Shown: one piece after another, positions 1 through 9,223 of the stretch
How positions within the stretch are numbered: the stretch's first letter is position 1
Layout: each line of letters opens with the position of its first letter
Source of the DNA: Muribaculum intestinale
GTDB lineage: Bacteria > Bacteroidota > Bacteroidia > Bacteroidales > Muribaculaceae
DNA length: 64,000 nt
Assembly: GCF_002201515.1 (NCBI RefSeq)
Contig: NZ_CP021421.1
Location: 434,001 to 498,000, forward strand
Reading direction: 5' to 3'
The notes under the pieces: generated by a model
What the model saw: only the letters and a program-made list of their open reading frames with translations
Told to the model about the DNA's origin: nothing
The model's database searches: none
Translations under genes and position numbers: made by a program

Positions 1-417
1 GCTCCGGCCCTTGAAGAAGCCCGCAATGAAAAGATACTCGCATTCGGTCCGTATGCCGCCGACGGATTCTTCGGCACCGAGGCCTACCGCAAGTTTGACG
101 GAGTGCTTGCAATGTACCACGACCAGGGACTCGCCCCATTCAAGACTATCGCAATGGACTCCGGCGTCAACTTTACTGCCGGACTTCCCTACGTGCGCAC
201 ATCGCCCGACCACGGCACGGGATTCGACATCGCCGGACAAGGCAAAGCCTCCGACGAATCTTTCCGACAGGCAATCTATATGGCCATCGATACATTCCGC
301 TCACGCCGGCATTTCGATGAGGCATACGCCAATCCCCTGCGACGCCAGTACTTCGACAAAGGAAAAGACAACGTAGTGCTCGATCTGAGCAAGGATGACA
401 GCAATCCCCAGGAGTAA
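1..417 (+). CDS. pdxA: 4-hydroxythreonine-4-phosphate dehydrogenase PdxA, C-terminal part
   Basis: The gene enters from the left edge in frame 1, so only the last 138 residues are visible. They carry PdxA signatures in order: [38 protein letters not shown] and FDIAGQG, which contain metal and substrate ligands of the family. PdxA oxidises 4-phosphohydroxy-threonine in pyridoxal phosphate synthesis. The stop TAA is at 415-417. The short acidic tail looks normal. The inositol-lipid cluster starts 48 bases downstream on the same strand, but nothing here shows a functional tie. The family call is secure; the start lies outside the window. Confidence 0.95.
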   Translation, partial: APALEEARNEKILAFGPYAADGFFGTEAYRKFDGVLAMYHDQGLAPFKTIAMDSGVNFTAGLPYVRTSPDHGTGFDIAGQGKASDESFRQAIYMAIDTFRSRRHFDEAYANPLRRQYFDKGKDNVVLDLSKDDSNPQE

Positions 418-465
418 TAGAGCATACACGAGCATATTAGAATCCATCATATCACCACAACTACA

Positions 466-1176
466 GTGCATTACGCCATAATAGCCGCCGGAGAAGGTTC
501 GCGGCTTGTACAAGAGGGCATACAACTGCCCAAACCGCTCGTCGACCTCGACGGGCGTCCTATGATAAAGCGTCTCATCGACATCATGCTCGACTGCGAC
601 GCCGAGTCGCTGTCGGTAATCGTCAACGAGCAGATGACCGACGTACGCGATTATCTCGAGAGCCTGACACTCCCCGTGCCATTCAATCTGGTCGTGAAGA
701 CTACTCCCAGCTCTATGCATTCGTTTTATGAGGTAAGCCGGACATTCCCTTCAAGCGGAAAGTTTGTGCTCACCACTGTCGACACGATATTCCACGAGAC
801 CGACTTCCGCCGCTACGTAAAGGCATTTGCCGATAGCGACGATGCCGACGGCTACATGGGGGTAACCACTTTCATCGACGACGAAAAACCATTGTATATA
901 GATGTCGACGAGCCATCTATGACAATCACAGCCTTCCGCGACAAGCCCTGGGTGGGCGTACGCTACATCTCAGGAGGCATATACGGGCTTACCCCACCCG
1001 CCCTCGGCATACTCGACCGCTGTCTGGCACAGGGCACAAGCCGCATGCGCAACTACCAGCGAGCTCTCGTCGACGGAGGCCTCACCCTTAAGGCCTTCCC
1101 TTTCAGCAAGATTGTCGACGTTGACCATGCCGGCGATATAGAGACAGCCCGACGGTTCATATCGCAGGGTGAATAA
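466..1176 (+). CDS. Sugar/inositol-phosphate nucleotidyltransferase-like protein
   Basis: A 236-residue single-domain nucleotidyltransferase. The N-terminus reads IIAAGEGSRL followed by PKPLVDLDGRPM, the nucleotide-binding loop and PK motif of NTP_transferase enzymes, and TTVDTIF supplies an Asp in the metal-binding position. No left-handed beta-helix tail is present. The start is GTG at 466; no in-frame ATG precedes the motif. It is the first gene of a same-strand run ending at the inositol-phosphate synthase (3999-5306). By analogy with archaeal inositol-1-phosphate cytidylyltransferases it may activate inositol phosphate, but that is inference. Other sugar-phosphate substrates are equally possible from sequence alone. 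Confidence 0.8.
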   Translation: MHYAIIAAGEGSRLVQEGIQLPKPLVDLDGRPMIKRLIDIMLDCDAESLSVIVNEQMTDVRDYLESLTLPVPFNLVVKTTPSSMHSFYEVSRTFPSSGKFVLTTVDTIFHETDFRRYVKAFADSDDADGYMGVTTFIDDEKPLYIDVDEPSMTITAFRDKPWVGVRYISGGIYGLTPPALGILDRCLAQGTSRMRNYQRALVDGGLTLKAFPFSKIVDVDHAGDIETARRFISQGE

Positions 1177-1233
1177 ACGGCTCATCACAATCACACCAAT
1201 TGTCAACACCTCTTTCTAACAACAATAAAAGCA

Positions 1234-2103
1234 ATGGCTGAAATCAATATTGCCGGCATAATGCGTGCCGGAGCATATTCGCCAAACCATATCGGCAACG
1301 ACGCCGCGATATTCAACGCTGTGGCTGACCAACTGCGCAAACGCGGATGCATAGTCAATATCTACAGCGAGGAACAGTTCAACAACGGCCAGGTAAACGA
1401 ACCGGTAATCATCAACATGTGCCGTGAAATGAAATCGATACAGCGCCTGCAGCAACTCGAGGATGAAGGTGTGCTTGTAATCAATTCAGGCTACGGCATC
1501 GAGAACTGCACACGCGAACGCATGACCCGCATACTCGTAGGGAGCAATATCCCATACCCCGAGAGTCTTATCGTAAACACCGACGAGAGTGTGAAGGGTG
1601 CACTGAAGGATGCCGCGTTCAGCCAGTGCTGGATAAAACGCGGCGACTTCCATGCCATGCACAAAGAGGATGTAAGCTATGTGCGCCATCCCGAGGAAGC
1701 ACAGGAAGTACTTCAGGAGTACTTTCTCCGCGGTATAAAGCGTGCCGTCATCAACCGACATCTCGTAGGCGACCTGATTAAATTCTATGGCGTGCAGGGC
1801 ACACCGTTCTTCTTCTGGTTCTATCCGTTCGACGAAGGCCACTCCAAATATGGCCACGAAGCCATCAACGGAAAGAGCAAAGGGATAGAATTTGACCGGC
1901 AGCATATGCGCGACATATGCCAGCGCGCATCAGAAGTACTTGATGTAAAGATATATGGTGGTGACTGCATAGTAAGTCCCGACGGAGACATACGCATAAT
2001 CGACTTCAACGACTGGCCCAGTTTCGCTCCATGCCGTCAGGAGGCAGCCCCATATATCGCCAAGTGCATACTCACCACCATCAAAGACCATACAAGCAAA
2101 TGA
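1234..2103 (+). CDS. ATP-grasp-like protein of the inositol-lipid cluster
   Basis: A 289-residue soluble protein. An N-terminal pre-ATP-grasp-like region (AGIMRAGAYSPNHIGNDAAIF) is followed by a C-terminal half resembling an ATP-grasp fold: CWIKRGDFHAM, then VKIYGGDCIVSPDGDIRIIDFNDWPSF, where the DGDIRIIDFNDWP stretch looks like the metal-binding end of such domains. It has no signal peptide or membrane segment. Its stop overlaps the next start (ATGA at 2100-2103), which implies translational coupling with the CDP-alcohol phosphotransferase. ATP-grasp enzymes ligate a carboxylate to an amine or thiol; the substrate here is unknown. The domain call is moderate because I judged it from motif shape only. 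Confidence 0.65.
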   Translation: MAEINIAGIMRAGAYSPNHIGNDAAIFNAVADQLRKRGCIVNIYSEEQFNNGQVNEPVIINMCREMKSIQRLQQLEDEGVLVINSGYGIENCTRERMTRILVGSNIPYPESLIVNTDESVKGALKDAAFSQCWIKRGDFHAMHKEDVSYVRHPEEAQEVLQEYFLRGIKRAVINRHLVGDLIKFYGVQGTPFFFWFYPFDEGHSKYGHEAINGKSKGIEFDRQHMRDICQRASEVLDVKIYGGDCIVSPDGDIRIIDFNDWPSFAPCRQEAAPYIAKCILTTIKDHTSK

Positions 2104-3068
2104 ACGCCATGGCCAACAACAACACCGCCGCCCGGCCGACCGCGAAGGTAAGCTACCGAGATACCCTCAAGTCGATGGACACCGAAGAGCATATCGACCT
2201 CGCATTTTACCGCCCGATAGGCTACATGTGGGCTTGTCTGGCAAAACGTCTCGGCGTTACTCCCAACGCCATCACCATAGCATCCATATTCCTCGGAATA
2301 GGCGCGGGAATAATGTTTTATTTCCCCGACATGTGGCTCAACGTCATAGGCATGCTTCTGCTTATATGGGCCAATTCGTTTGATTCAGCCGACGGACAGC
2401 TCGCCCGCATGACAAAGCAATACTCGCGCCTTGGCCGAATACTCGACGGCCTGTCGGGCGACCTTTGGTTTGCATCGATATATATCGCCATATGCCTGCG
2501 CGAGAATATCACATCCGAATTCTTCAGCGCCCACCCATGGGTGATATGGGTAGTAGCCGTAGTGACCGGTCTGTGCCATGCTAAGCAGGCCGCCGCCGCC
2601 GACTATTACCGTCAGTTCCACCTCTACTTCCTTAAGGGAGAAGAAGGAAGTGAGCTGGAGTCATGCGACGAGCTGCGCAGCCGTCTGGCCACCCTTTCCT
2701 GGAGCAAAAACTTCTGGAAAAAACTGACTTTGACATTCTATACCCAATATACAGCCAATCAGGAAGCCCTTACCCCGTCCATGCAGACACTGCGCCGCGA
2801 GCTACGCAAGCGATTTGCATCAGGAGTCATACCTATGGATTTCCGGGAGGCTTTCCGTGCGAAGAGCCTCCCGCTGATGAAGTATACCAACATCCTCTCC
2901 TTCAACTGGCGTGTGATAGCTTTGTTCACCGCACTTTTCCTTCAGATGCCATGGCTATATTTCGCATTCGAGCTTATCGTGCTCAACGCATTGCTCGTAT
3001 ATATGATTGTACGACATGAACACATATGCCGCGACTTCACCAAAGAACTTAAAGATGGGAAATATTAA
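2100..3068 (+). CDS. CDP-alcohol phosphotransferase, probable phosphatidylinositol-phosphate synthase
   Basis: An integral membrane enzyme of about 322 residues. The CDP-alcohol phosphotransferase signature appears as DSADGQLAR, eight residues, then GRILDGLSGD, providing the metal-binding aspartates. In the family consensus the last two Asp are separated by three residues; here there are four (GLSG). Several hydrophobic segments surround the motif and the C-terminus (near 2940-3010). I chose ATG 2100 because it overlaps the previous stop as ATGA and its product resembles family N-termini; an in-frame start at 2031 would run through the upstream gene. Next to an inositol-phosphate synthase, the likely reaction is CDP-diacylglycerol plus inositol phosphate to phosphatidylinositol phosphate at the inner membrane. 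Confidence 0.85.
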   Translation: MNAMANNNTAARPTAKVSYRDTLKSMDTEEHIDLAFYRPIGYMWACLAKRLGVTPNAITIASIFLGIGAGIMFYFPDMWLNVIGMLLLIWANSFDSADGQLARMTKQYSRLGRILDGLSGDLWFASIYIAICLRENITSEFFSAHPWVIWVVAVVTGLCHAKQAAAADYYRQFHLYFLKGEEGSELESCDELRSRLATLSWSKNFWKKLTLTFYTQYTANQEALTPSMQTLRRELRKRFASGVIPMDFREAFRAKSLPLMKYTNILSFNWRVIALFTALFLQMPWLYFAFELIVLNALLVYMIVRHEHICRDFTKELKDGKY

Positions 3069-3765
3069 AGGTATAATATTTGACTACGGCGGCACTATCG
3101 ACAGCCGCGGCGTACACTGGAGCGAGATAATCTGGGACGGCTACCGCGCAAGCGGCACTACGGTCGATAAAGAAACATTCCGCGAAGCATACGTATATGC
3201 CGAACGCGAACTCGCAAAGGTACGCCACATCATGCCCGACGACAACTTCCACACCCTGCTGCTTAAGAAAATGCAGATAGAGCTGGGATGGCTTGCCGAC
3301 CACGGCTACATAAGTGCCGATGACGCTCGCCGCATGGCACCTGAAATCGCACGCTATTGTTATGAACGCGCGCGCGAGTGCGTAGAGGAAGCCCGTCCGG
3401 TGCTTGAGGCTATTCGCGAGCGCCACATCCCTATGGTGCTCGTAAGCAACTTCTATGGCAATGTACAGGCCGTGCTTGCCGATTTCAACCTGCTGCAGTA
3501 CTTCGAAAGCATAATCGAAAGCGCAGTTGTAGGCGTGCGCAAACCCGACCCGCAGATATTCCGCCTCGGAGTAGATGCGCTCGGAATGAAACCCGAAGAA
3601 GTGCTTGTCGTAGGCGACTCCTATAAAAAAGACATCGTGCCTGCCGAAACAATAGGCTGCCGTGTGGCCTGGATAAAGGGCAAAGGGTGGACCGCCGAAG
3701 AAGACGTCGTGACCCACCCCTCTATTATCAAAAACATCGGCGAAGTACTCCAAGCAGCATTTTGA
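3055..3765 (+). CDS. HAD-family hydrolase, probable PI-phosphate phosphatase
   Basis: A 236-residue HAD-superfamily protein with a helical cap. Motif I is FDYGGTID: the nucleophile Asp and Thr are present, but the Asp normally two residues after the nucleophile (DxD) is Gly. Motif II is LVSNF, motif III Lys is in VGVRKPDPQIF, and motif IV is VVGDSYKKDI. The start ATG 3055 overlaps the end of the preceding gene by 14 bases; an earlier in-frame start at 3007 would overlap by 62. Position in the cluster suggests removal of the inositol 3-phosphate from phosphatidylinositol phosphate, but the altered motif I leaves the mechanism open. Confidence 0.8.
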   Translation: MGNIKGIIFDYGGTIDSRGVHWSEIIWDGYRASGTTVDKETFREAYVYAERELAKVRHIMPDDNFHTLLLKKMQIELGWLADHGYISADDARRMAPEIARYCYERARECVEEARPVLEAIRERHIPMVLVSNFYGNVQAVLADFNLLQYFESIIESAVVGVRKPDPQIFRLGVDALGMKPEEVLVVGDSYKKDIVPAETIGCRVAWIKGKGWTAEEDVVTHPSIIKNIGEVLQAAF

Positions 3766-3875
3766 TTTATTAACATAACAATGGCTAAAAAGCCAACAAT
3801 TAGGCCATTTTAACCAATACGGCTTATATTTAGTGTTTTTTCACAAAAATTCAATAAAGTTAGCCGAAAAATCTT

Positions 3876-3905
3876 TTTGCAACTCAAAAATACTGACTAC
3901 TTTTA
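3876..3905 (+). promoter_or_regulatory. Probable Bacteroidota promoter for the inositol-phosphate synthase
   Basis: TTTG (3876-3879), an 18-base gap, then TACTTTTA (3898-3905). This approximates the TTTG / TAnnTTTG pair; the last base of the -7 box deviates and the gap is short. It lies in the 233-base AT-rich gap before 3999, the only real gap in the cluster, so the synthase probably has its own transcript with a leader of about 85 bases. Confidence 0.45.
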
Positions 3906-3998
3906 CGGGCTAATTTAAGCGTGGCGCAGTGTTATGCTCTGCCCACACCGCTTCAACAACGAAAACAACAATAACAAATAGACAAATTAACCATCATC

Positions 3999-5306
3999 AT
4001 GAACCAGACTGACGTTAAGAAAGCCGAGGGCAAACTCGGTATTCTCGTAGTAGGACTCGGAGCAGTAAGCTCAACATTCATCACCGGCGTACTCATGGCC
4101 CGCAAAGGCCTTGCCAAGCCTGTAGGATCAATGACTCAATACGACATCATGCGCGTAGGCGAAGGTGCCGACAAGAAATATCTCCATTACAACCAGATTG
4201 TGCCCATCGCCGATCTCAACGACATCGAATTCGGTTCTTGGGACGTATATCCCGCCAACGCTTTCGAATCGGCCATGAACGCCGAGGTTCTCAAGGAAAA
4301 AGATATCCTTCCCGTAAAGGACGAGCTTGAAAAGATTGTCCCCATGAAGGCAGCTTTCGACCACAACTACGCAAAGCGTCTTGACGGTGATAACATTATG
4401 CAGGGCAAGACCCGCTGGGAAATGGTAGAAGTTCTCCGCGAAGATATCCGCAACTTCAAGAAAGAGCATGGCTGCAACCGTGTTGTAGTGCTCTGGGCTG
4501 CTTCTACTGAAGTATATGTAGCTCCCGATAAAAACGTACACTACACTCTCGCCGACCTCGAAAAGGCCATGAAGGCTGACGACAAGGAGCATGTAGCACC
4601 CTCTATGTGCTATGCCTACGCAGCCCTCACCGAAGGCGCTCCCTTCGTAATGGGTGCCCCCAACACTACCGTCGATATCCCTGCAATGTGGGAACTCGCC
4701 GAAAAGACCAAAATGCCTATCGCCGGCAAGGACTTCAAGACAGGCCAGACCCTTGTAAAGTCGGGATTCGCACCTATTATCGGTGTACGCTGCCTCGGCC
4801 TCGCAGGCTGGTTCTCAACCAACATCCTCGGAAACCGCGACGGTCTCGTGCTTGACGAACCCGCCAACTTCCGCACAAAAGAGGTCAGCAAGCTCTCTAC
4901 CCTCGAGTCGATTCTCGTGCCGGAAAACCAGCCCGACCTCTACACCGACTACTACCACAAGGTACGTATCAACTACTATCCCCCGCGCAACGACAACAAG
5001 GAAGGCTGGGACAACATCGATATCTTCGGCTGGATGGGCTATCCTATGCAGATTAAGATTAACTTCCTCTGCCGCGACTCTATCCTCGCAGCACCCCTCT
5101 GCCTCGACCTCTGCCTCCTTATCGACCTCGCAGCACGCAACGGTCGCTACGGCACACAGCGCTTCCTGAGTTTCTTCCTCAAGAGCCCGATGCACGACTA
5201 CACTGTAGACGAAGTGCCCGTAAACAACCTCTTCCAGCAGTACACAATGCTCAAGAACGCCATCCGTGAAATGGGCGGCTACAAGGCCGACGAACTCATA
5301 GACTAA
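3999..5306 (+). CDS. myo-Inositol-1-phosphate synthase
   Basis: A 435-residue soluble enzyme. It has an N-terminal NAD-binding turn (GILVVGLGAVSSTFITGVL, residues about 13-31) and the family motifs VLWAASTEVYV, AGKDFKTGQT and NILGNRDG. The protein cyclises glucose-6-phosphate to inositol-1-phosphate (D-myo-inositol 3-phosphate) using internally recycled NAD. The length matches bacterial/archaeal-type synthases. It ends the inositol-lipid cluster and is followed by a strong hairpin terminator. Together with the upstream phosphotransferase and HAD phosphatase it gives a full route from glucose-6-phosphate to phosphatidylinositol, the precursor of inositol sphingolipids in gut Bacteroidota. Confidence 0.92.
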   Translation: MNQTDVKKAEGKLGILVVGLGAVSSTFITGVLMARKGLAKPVGSMTQYDIMRVGEGADKKYLHYNQIVPIADLNDIEFGSWDVYPANAFESAMNAEVLKEKDILPVKDELEKIVPMKAAFDHNYAKRLDGDNIMQGKTRWEMVEVLREDIRNFKKEHGCNRVVVLWAASTEVYVAPDKNVHYTLADLEKAMKADDKEHVAPSMCYAYAALTEGAPFVMGAPNTTVDIPAMWELAEKTKMPIAGKDFKTGQTLVKSGFAPIIGVRCLGLAGWFSTNILGNRDGLVLDEPANFRTKEVSKLSTLESILVPENQPDLYTDYYHKVRINYYPPRNDNKEGWDNIDIFGWMGYPMQIKINFLCRDSILAAPLCLDLCLLIDLAARNGRYGTQRFLSFFLKSPMHDYTVDEVPVNNLFQQYTMLKNAIREMGGYKADELID

Positions 5307-5338
5307 ACAAGAGCACGTCATACACACAAACCTTATGA

Positions 5339-5374
5339 TTACGGCAAGCATGCCCCACGGCATGCTTGCCGTAA
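5339..5374 (+). terminator. Hairpin terminator after the inositol cluster
   Basis: A perfect 16-bp inverted repeat (5339-5354 with 5359-5374, core GGCAAGCATGCC) closes on a CCAC loop, 32 bases after the stop. The downstream T-run is weak, which is common in Bacteroidota. Confidence 0.8.
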
Positions 5375-5418
5375 CTATTTATACACATATTTACATTATA
5401 GCATATCATAGCCAAAAA

Positions 5419-5450
5419 TTTGCGTATACCCGATATTCTTATTAACTTTG
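5419..5450 (+). promoter_or_regulatory. Bacteroidota promoter for the polysaccharide-export operon
   Basis: TTTG at 5419-5422, exactly 20 bases, then TAACTTTG at 5443-5450: a consensus match. The predicted start near 5457 leaves a leader of about 140 bases before 5598, long enough to hold regulation, although I see no clear riboswitch. Confidence 0.8.
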
Positions 5451-5597
5451 CAGCCGAATTGGAAAACATTGTTTCTCAACCAGTTTATGCAATTCTACAA
5501 TGGGGGAGGCTTTACAGTTACGATAATTACTTATCTAACTTTTACAGATCTCTTTTCTCTTTAAGCGTGTGAAACTCATATAAATTACATTAATCAG

Positions 5598-8009
5598 ATG
5601 AAAATAAGGCGTGTTATTCTATCGCTCTTTATGGCATGCACACTGATGGCTGCCGCAATGACCGACCAACAGGTGATAGACTACATCAAGCAGCAGACTG
5701 CTGCCGGAAAAAGCAACCAACAGATCGGAAAAGAACTGATGGCTAAAGGTGTGACTCGCGAACAGGCTCAAAGAATCAAAGAAAAATTTGAGTCGCAGCA
5801 GAACAGCGAGACCTCACCTACCACACAGAGCATCTCTCAAGCAAAAGCCGAACGTCGCCACAATGTCAACAATGACATTGCTTCGGAGTCAATGATTGAC
5901 ATAGGCCGTGAAGTAGACGAAGGCCAGGACGGACAGGTATCGGCACGCCAGATTTACGGACATAAGGTATTTAACTCGCGCGCGCTCACATTCGAGCCCA
6001 GCGAGAATATCGCCACACCCCAGAATTACCGTCTCGGCCCGGGCGATGAAGTGATTATCGACATATGGGGCACCTCGGAGGACCACCTGCGCCAGACAAT
6101 CTCGCCGGAAGGCAGCATCATGATTTCCCAGATTGGCCCGGTCTACCTCAACGGAATGACTATCAACGATGCGAACAAACACATCAAGAACGCATTCTCA
6201 AAAAAATATGCCGGAATGGAAGATGCCGAGACCGACATTCAGGTAACACTCGGTCAGGTACGCACCATACAGGTCGACATTCTTGGCGAAGTAGCCACCC
6301 CCGGTACATTCCGCATGTCGCCGTTCGCATCGGTGTTCCATGCGCTCTACCGTGCAGGAGGCATCAACGACATCGGCTCACTGCGTAACATCCAGGTACT
6401 CCGCAACGGCAAGAAAGTAGCCGGAGTCGACATCTACGAATATCTCTTCGACGGCAAGACCAACGGCAATATACGTCTTCAGGAAGGCGACGTAATCATC
6501 GTACCTCCCTACGACCAGCTTGTAAGCATCGACGGCAATGTAAAGCGCCCGATGTATTACGAAATCAAGCCTGACGAAACCATAAAATCTCTGCTTGAAT
6601 ATTCCGGCGGATTCACAGGCGACGCATATGAAGGCATGGTAAGACTGGCACGTCAGTCAGGCACTGAAAACGAACTATACAACATCGAACGCGGTGAATT
6701 CGCATCATACCGTCTTCAGGACGGCGACATCATCACCGTAGGCACGATTCTTGACCGCTACGCCAACCGTGTGGAACTGAAAGGTGCAGTATACCGCCCC
6801 GGCATGTTTGCCATCGGCAAGGATATCAACACAGTAAGCGACCTCGTAAAAAAAGCCGACGGTGTGACCGACGACGCATACACCGACCGTGTGCTCCTCT
6901 ATCGCGAAGGTCCGGATCTGGAACTACAGATAATGGCCCTCGACCTCAAGGACATACTTGAAGGCAGAGCCAAGGATGTAACCCTAAAGCGCAACGACGT
7001 GCTTGTAATCTCAAGCATTCACGAACTTGAAGAGCGTGGCGCACTCTCAATAGGCGGCCAGGTGGCACGTCCAGGCTCATATCCTTTTGCAGCCAACACT
7101 ACCCTCGAAGACCTCATTTTTCAGGCCGGCGGCCTTCTCGAAGGCGCGTCCACAGCCCGCGTAGATATCTCACGAAGAATCGTCGACCCCACTTCGACAC
7201 AGCAGACCCAGCAGATTTCGGAAATCTATACCGTATCAATCGAAAACGGTCTGGCTCTGAACAGCGGCAAAGGATTCAAACTTATGCCTTATGACCATGT
7301 CGAGGTAAGAAAGAGCCCCGGATACAACGCTCAGGAATCAGTCTCAGTAAGAGGCGAGGTGCTTTTCGACGGCAGCTATGTGCTCCAGAAGCGCAACGAG
7401 CGTCTGACCGACATAATCAAGCGCGCCGGAGGTATACTTGACGAGGCATACATCAAGGGTGCATACCTCACACGACGTCTATCCGAGGACGAACTTGCAT
7501 CACGTAGAGAAGTACTCCGCCTTGCCATGGCAAACAGCGGTCCCGGCATGGGCGACTCTATCGCACTAAGCAAAATCAACGTATCTCCCACCTACAATGT
7601 AGGGATCAACCTTGAGAAGGCTATCCAGAATCCAGGCTCGCACTACGACGTCGTGCTTCAGCCCGGCGACGCGCTATTCATCCCCGAACAGCAGAGTACA
7701 GTCAAGATAGCCGGCGACGTGATGTTCCCCAACACCGTAGTATACGAGCCTGGTAAAAAACTCAGCTACTACATCGACCAGGCCGGCGGCTACGGACAGC
7801 GCGCCCGCAAAAACAAAGCGTTTATCGTATATCTCAACGGTACTGTGGCTAAAGCAAAACGCGGCACCCCTATCGAACCCGGATGTCAGATTATCGTGCC
7901 CTCGAAGCCCGACACCTCAAATACCGACTGGACAAAGATTCTCACACTCGCTACCTCATTCTCTTCTGTAGCCGCATTGGGAGCGACCATCACCAACATC
8001 TTCAAATAA
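5598..8009 (+). CDS. SLBB-domain polysaccharide export outer-membrane protein (Wza-like)
   Basis: An 803-residue exported protein with a Sec signal (KIRRVILSLFMACTLMAAA). After a short helical, Gln-rich region, residues about 140-230 form the poly-export domain (YRLGPGDEVIIDIWG, then ISPEGSIMI and GPVYLNGMT). A series of SLBB domains follows (repeats of VxIxGxVxxPGxY such as VDILGEVATPGTF, VELKGAVYRPGMF, LSIGGQVARPGSY, VSVRGEVLFDGSY and VKIAGDVMFPNTV). The C-terminus has a hydrophobic segment (ILTLATSFSSVAALGATI), consistent with the transmembrane helix of outer-membrane polysaccharide exporters. The Wzz-like gene starts 6 bases downstream. Likely role: outer-membrane pore for capsule or exopolysaccharide. 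It is longer than E. coli Wza because of extra SLBB units. Confidence 0.92.
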   Translation: MKIRRVILSLFMACTLMAAAMTDQQVIDYIKQQTAAGKSNQQIGKELMAKGVTREQAQRIKEKFESQQNSETSPTTQSISQAKAERRHNVNNDIASESMIDIGREVDEGQDGQVSARQIYGHKVFNSRALTFEPSENIATPQNYRLGPGDEVIIDIWGTSEDHLRQTISPEGSIMISQIGPVYLNGMTINDANKHIKNAFSKKYAGMEDAETDIQVTLGQVRTIQVDILGEVATPGTFRMSPFASVFHALYRAGGINDIGSLRNIQVLRNGKKVAGVDIYEYLFDGKTNGNIRLQEGDVIIVPPYDQLVSIDGNVKRPMYYEIKPDETIKSLLEYSGGFTGDAYEGMVRLARQSGTENELYNIERGEFASYRLQDGDIITVGTILDRYANRVELKGAVYRPGMFAIGKDINTVSDLVKKADGVTDDAYTDRVLLYREGPDLELQIMALDLKDILEGRAKDVTLKRNDVLVISSIHELEERGALSIGGQVARPGSYPFAANTTLEDLIFQAGGLLEGASTARVDISRRIVDPTSTQQTQQISEIYTVSIENGLALNSGKGFKLMPYDHVEVRKSPGYNAQESVSVRGEVLFDGSYVLQKRNERLTDIIKRAGGILDEAYIKGAYLTRRLSEDELASRREVLRLAMANSGPGMGDSIALSKINVSPTYNVGINLEKAIQNPGSHYDVVLQPGDALFIPEQQSTVKIAGDVMFPNTVVYEPGKKLSYYIDQAGGYGQRARKNKAFIVYLNGTVAKAKRGTPIEPGCQIIVPSKPDTSNTDWTKILTLATSFSSVAALGATITNIFK

Positions 8010-8015
8010 ACCGAC

Positions 8016-9158
8016 ATGACAGAGGATAAGATAAACAACGATAATGAGGTGGAAGAGAAGGAAATAGACCTTCTTGATCTTGCCTCCAGACTGTGGGATC
8101 AGCGCAGAAAGCTCATAAAGTGGAGCATCTGCGGGGCCGTGATTGGACTTGTAGTCGCATTCAGCATCCCTCGCGAATATGTTACATCAGTAACACTTGC
8201 CCCCGAAAGCAACGGTGCGAAATTGCCCGGCGGAGGCCTGGGCGCTCTCGCATCGATGGCCGGAATCAATACCGGAGCAGAAGCCGGCATGGACGCAGTA
8301 TACCCTATGCTGTATCCCGACGTGGTAAGCTCGGTTCCGTTCATAACAAGCCTCTTCGACGTCGAGATAACGACTAAGGAAGATGGCAAGAAAATGACCG
8401 TCCAGCAGTTTATGGAAGACGAAACAAGCGCACCCTGGTGGAGCGTGATTCTCGGACTCCCCGGAAAACTTATCGGTCTTCTCAAATCGGTTGATGAAGC
8501 TGACGAAAACCATAAGCTCGACAGTTTCCAGCTCACACAGGACGAAAGTCTCCTTGTCGATGCTCTCAACCAAAGAATATCCGCGGCTGTAGATGCCAAG
8601 ACATCTGTTGTGTCGATTGACGTCAAAATGCAGGACCCGCTCGTATCGGCAGTCCTCGCCGACACAGTAGTATCACGACTCAAGGAGTACATCACAGCCT
8701 ACCGTACCAATAAAGCCCGCGAGGACCTCGAATACGCCGAAAAGCTTAACAAAGAGGCCAAGGACAACTACTACAAAATGCAGCAGAAGTATGCCGACTA
8801 TCTCGACCGCAACCAGGGCATAGCCTTCCACTCGGCCCAGACAGTCAAGGAACGCCTTGCAAACGAAGCGACTCTGGCATTCAACCTGTATAACCAGACA
8901 GCCCAGCACGTACAGAGCGCTCAGGCAAAGGTGCAGGAAACAACACCGGTATACGCCATAATCACTCCGCCCACAGTGCCCATAAAACCCGCAAGTCCCA
9001 AGAAACTGTTGATTCTCATCGGATTTACATTCCTTGGATTCGCAGCCTGCGCCGCATGGATTCTGTCGGTATCTCCTTTCCTGACACAGTACAAGGAGAA
9101 ACAGCTTGCCAAAACTGCCGAAATCCGTCAGGATGGCAATTCCACAGCAAGAGACTGA
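8016..9158 (+). CDS. Wzz-type chain-length determinant / polysaccharide co-polymerase
   Basis: A 380-residue inner-membrane protein. Residues about 8-60 form the N-terminal Wzz region with a membrane helix (LIKWSICGAVIGLVVAFSI) after the EKEIDLLDLASRLWDQRRKL amphipathic start. A large periplasmic section with predicted coiled coil (about residues 225-300) follows. A second membrane helix near residue 330 (KKLLILIGFTFLGFAACAAWIL) is preceded by the typical Pro-rich PPTVPIKPASPKK. No cytoplasmic tyrosine-kinase domain is fused. It overlaps functionally with the upstream SLBB exporter and regulates glycan chain length. It is followed 66 bases later by an M23 peptidase. Confidence 0.9.
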   Translation: MTEDKINNDNEVEEKEIDLLDLASRLWDQRRKLIKWSICGAVIGLVVAFSIPREYVTSVTLAPESNGAKLPGGGLGALASMAGINTGAEAGMDAVYPMLYPDVVSSVPFITSLFDVEITTKEDGKKMTVQQFMEDETSAPWWSVILGLPGKLIGLLKSVDEADENHKLDSFQLTQDESLLVDALNQRISAAVDAKTSVVSIDVKMQDPLVSAVLADTVVSRLKEYITAYRTNKAREDLEYAEKLNKEAKDNYYKMQQKYADYLDRNQGIAFHSAQTVKERLANEATLAFNLYNQTAQHVQSAQAKVQETTPVYAIITPPTVPIKPASPKKLLILIGFTFLGFAACAAWILSVSPFLTQYKEKQLAKTAEIRQDGNSTARD

Positions 9159-9223
9159 TTTTGCTCTGCAACCGCACTCCTCCCTACTCCACTCTCTCCC
9201 CAACCATGTGTGTATAGACGTAT

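Noticed and set aside
5451..5597. A riboswitch in the leader of the export operon
   Set aside because: The leader is long but shows no conserved riboswitch core that I can recognise.
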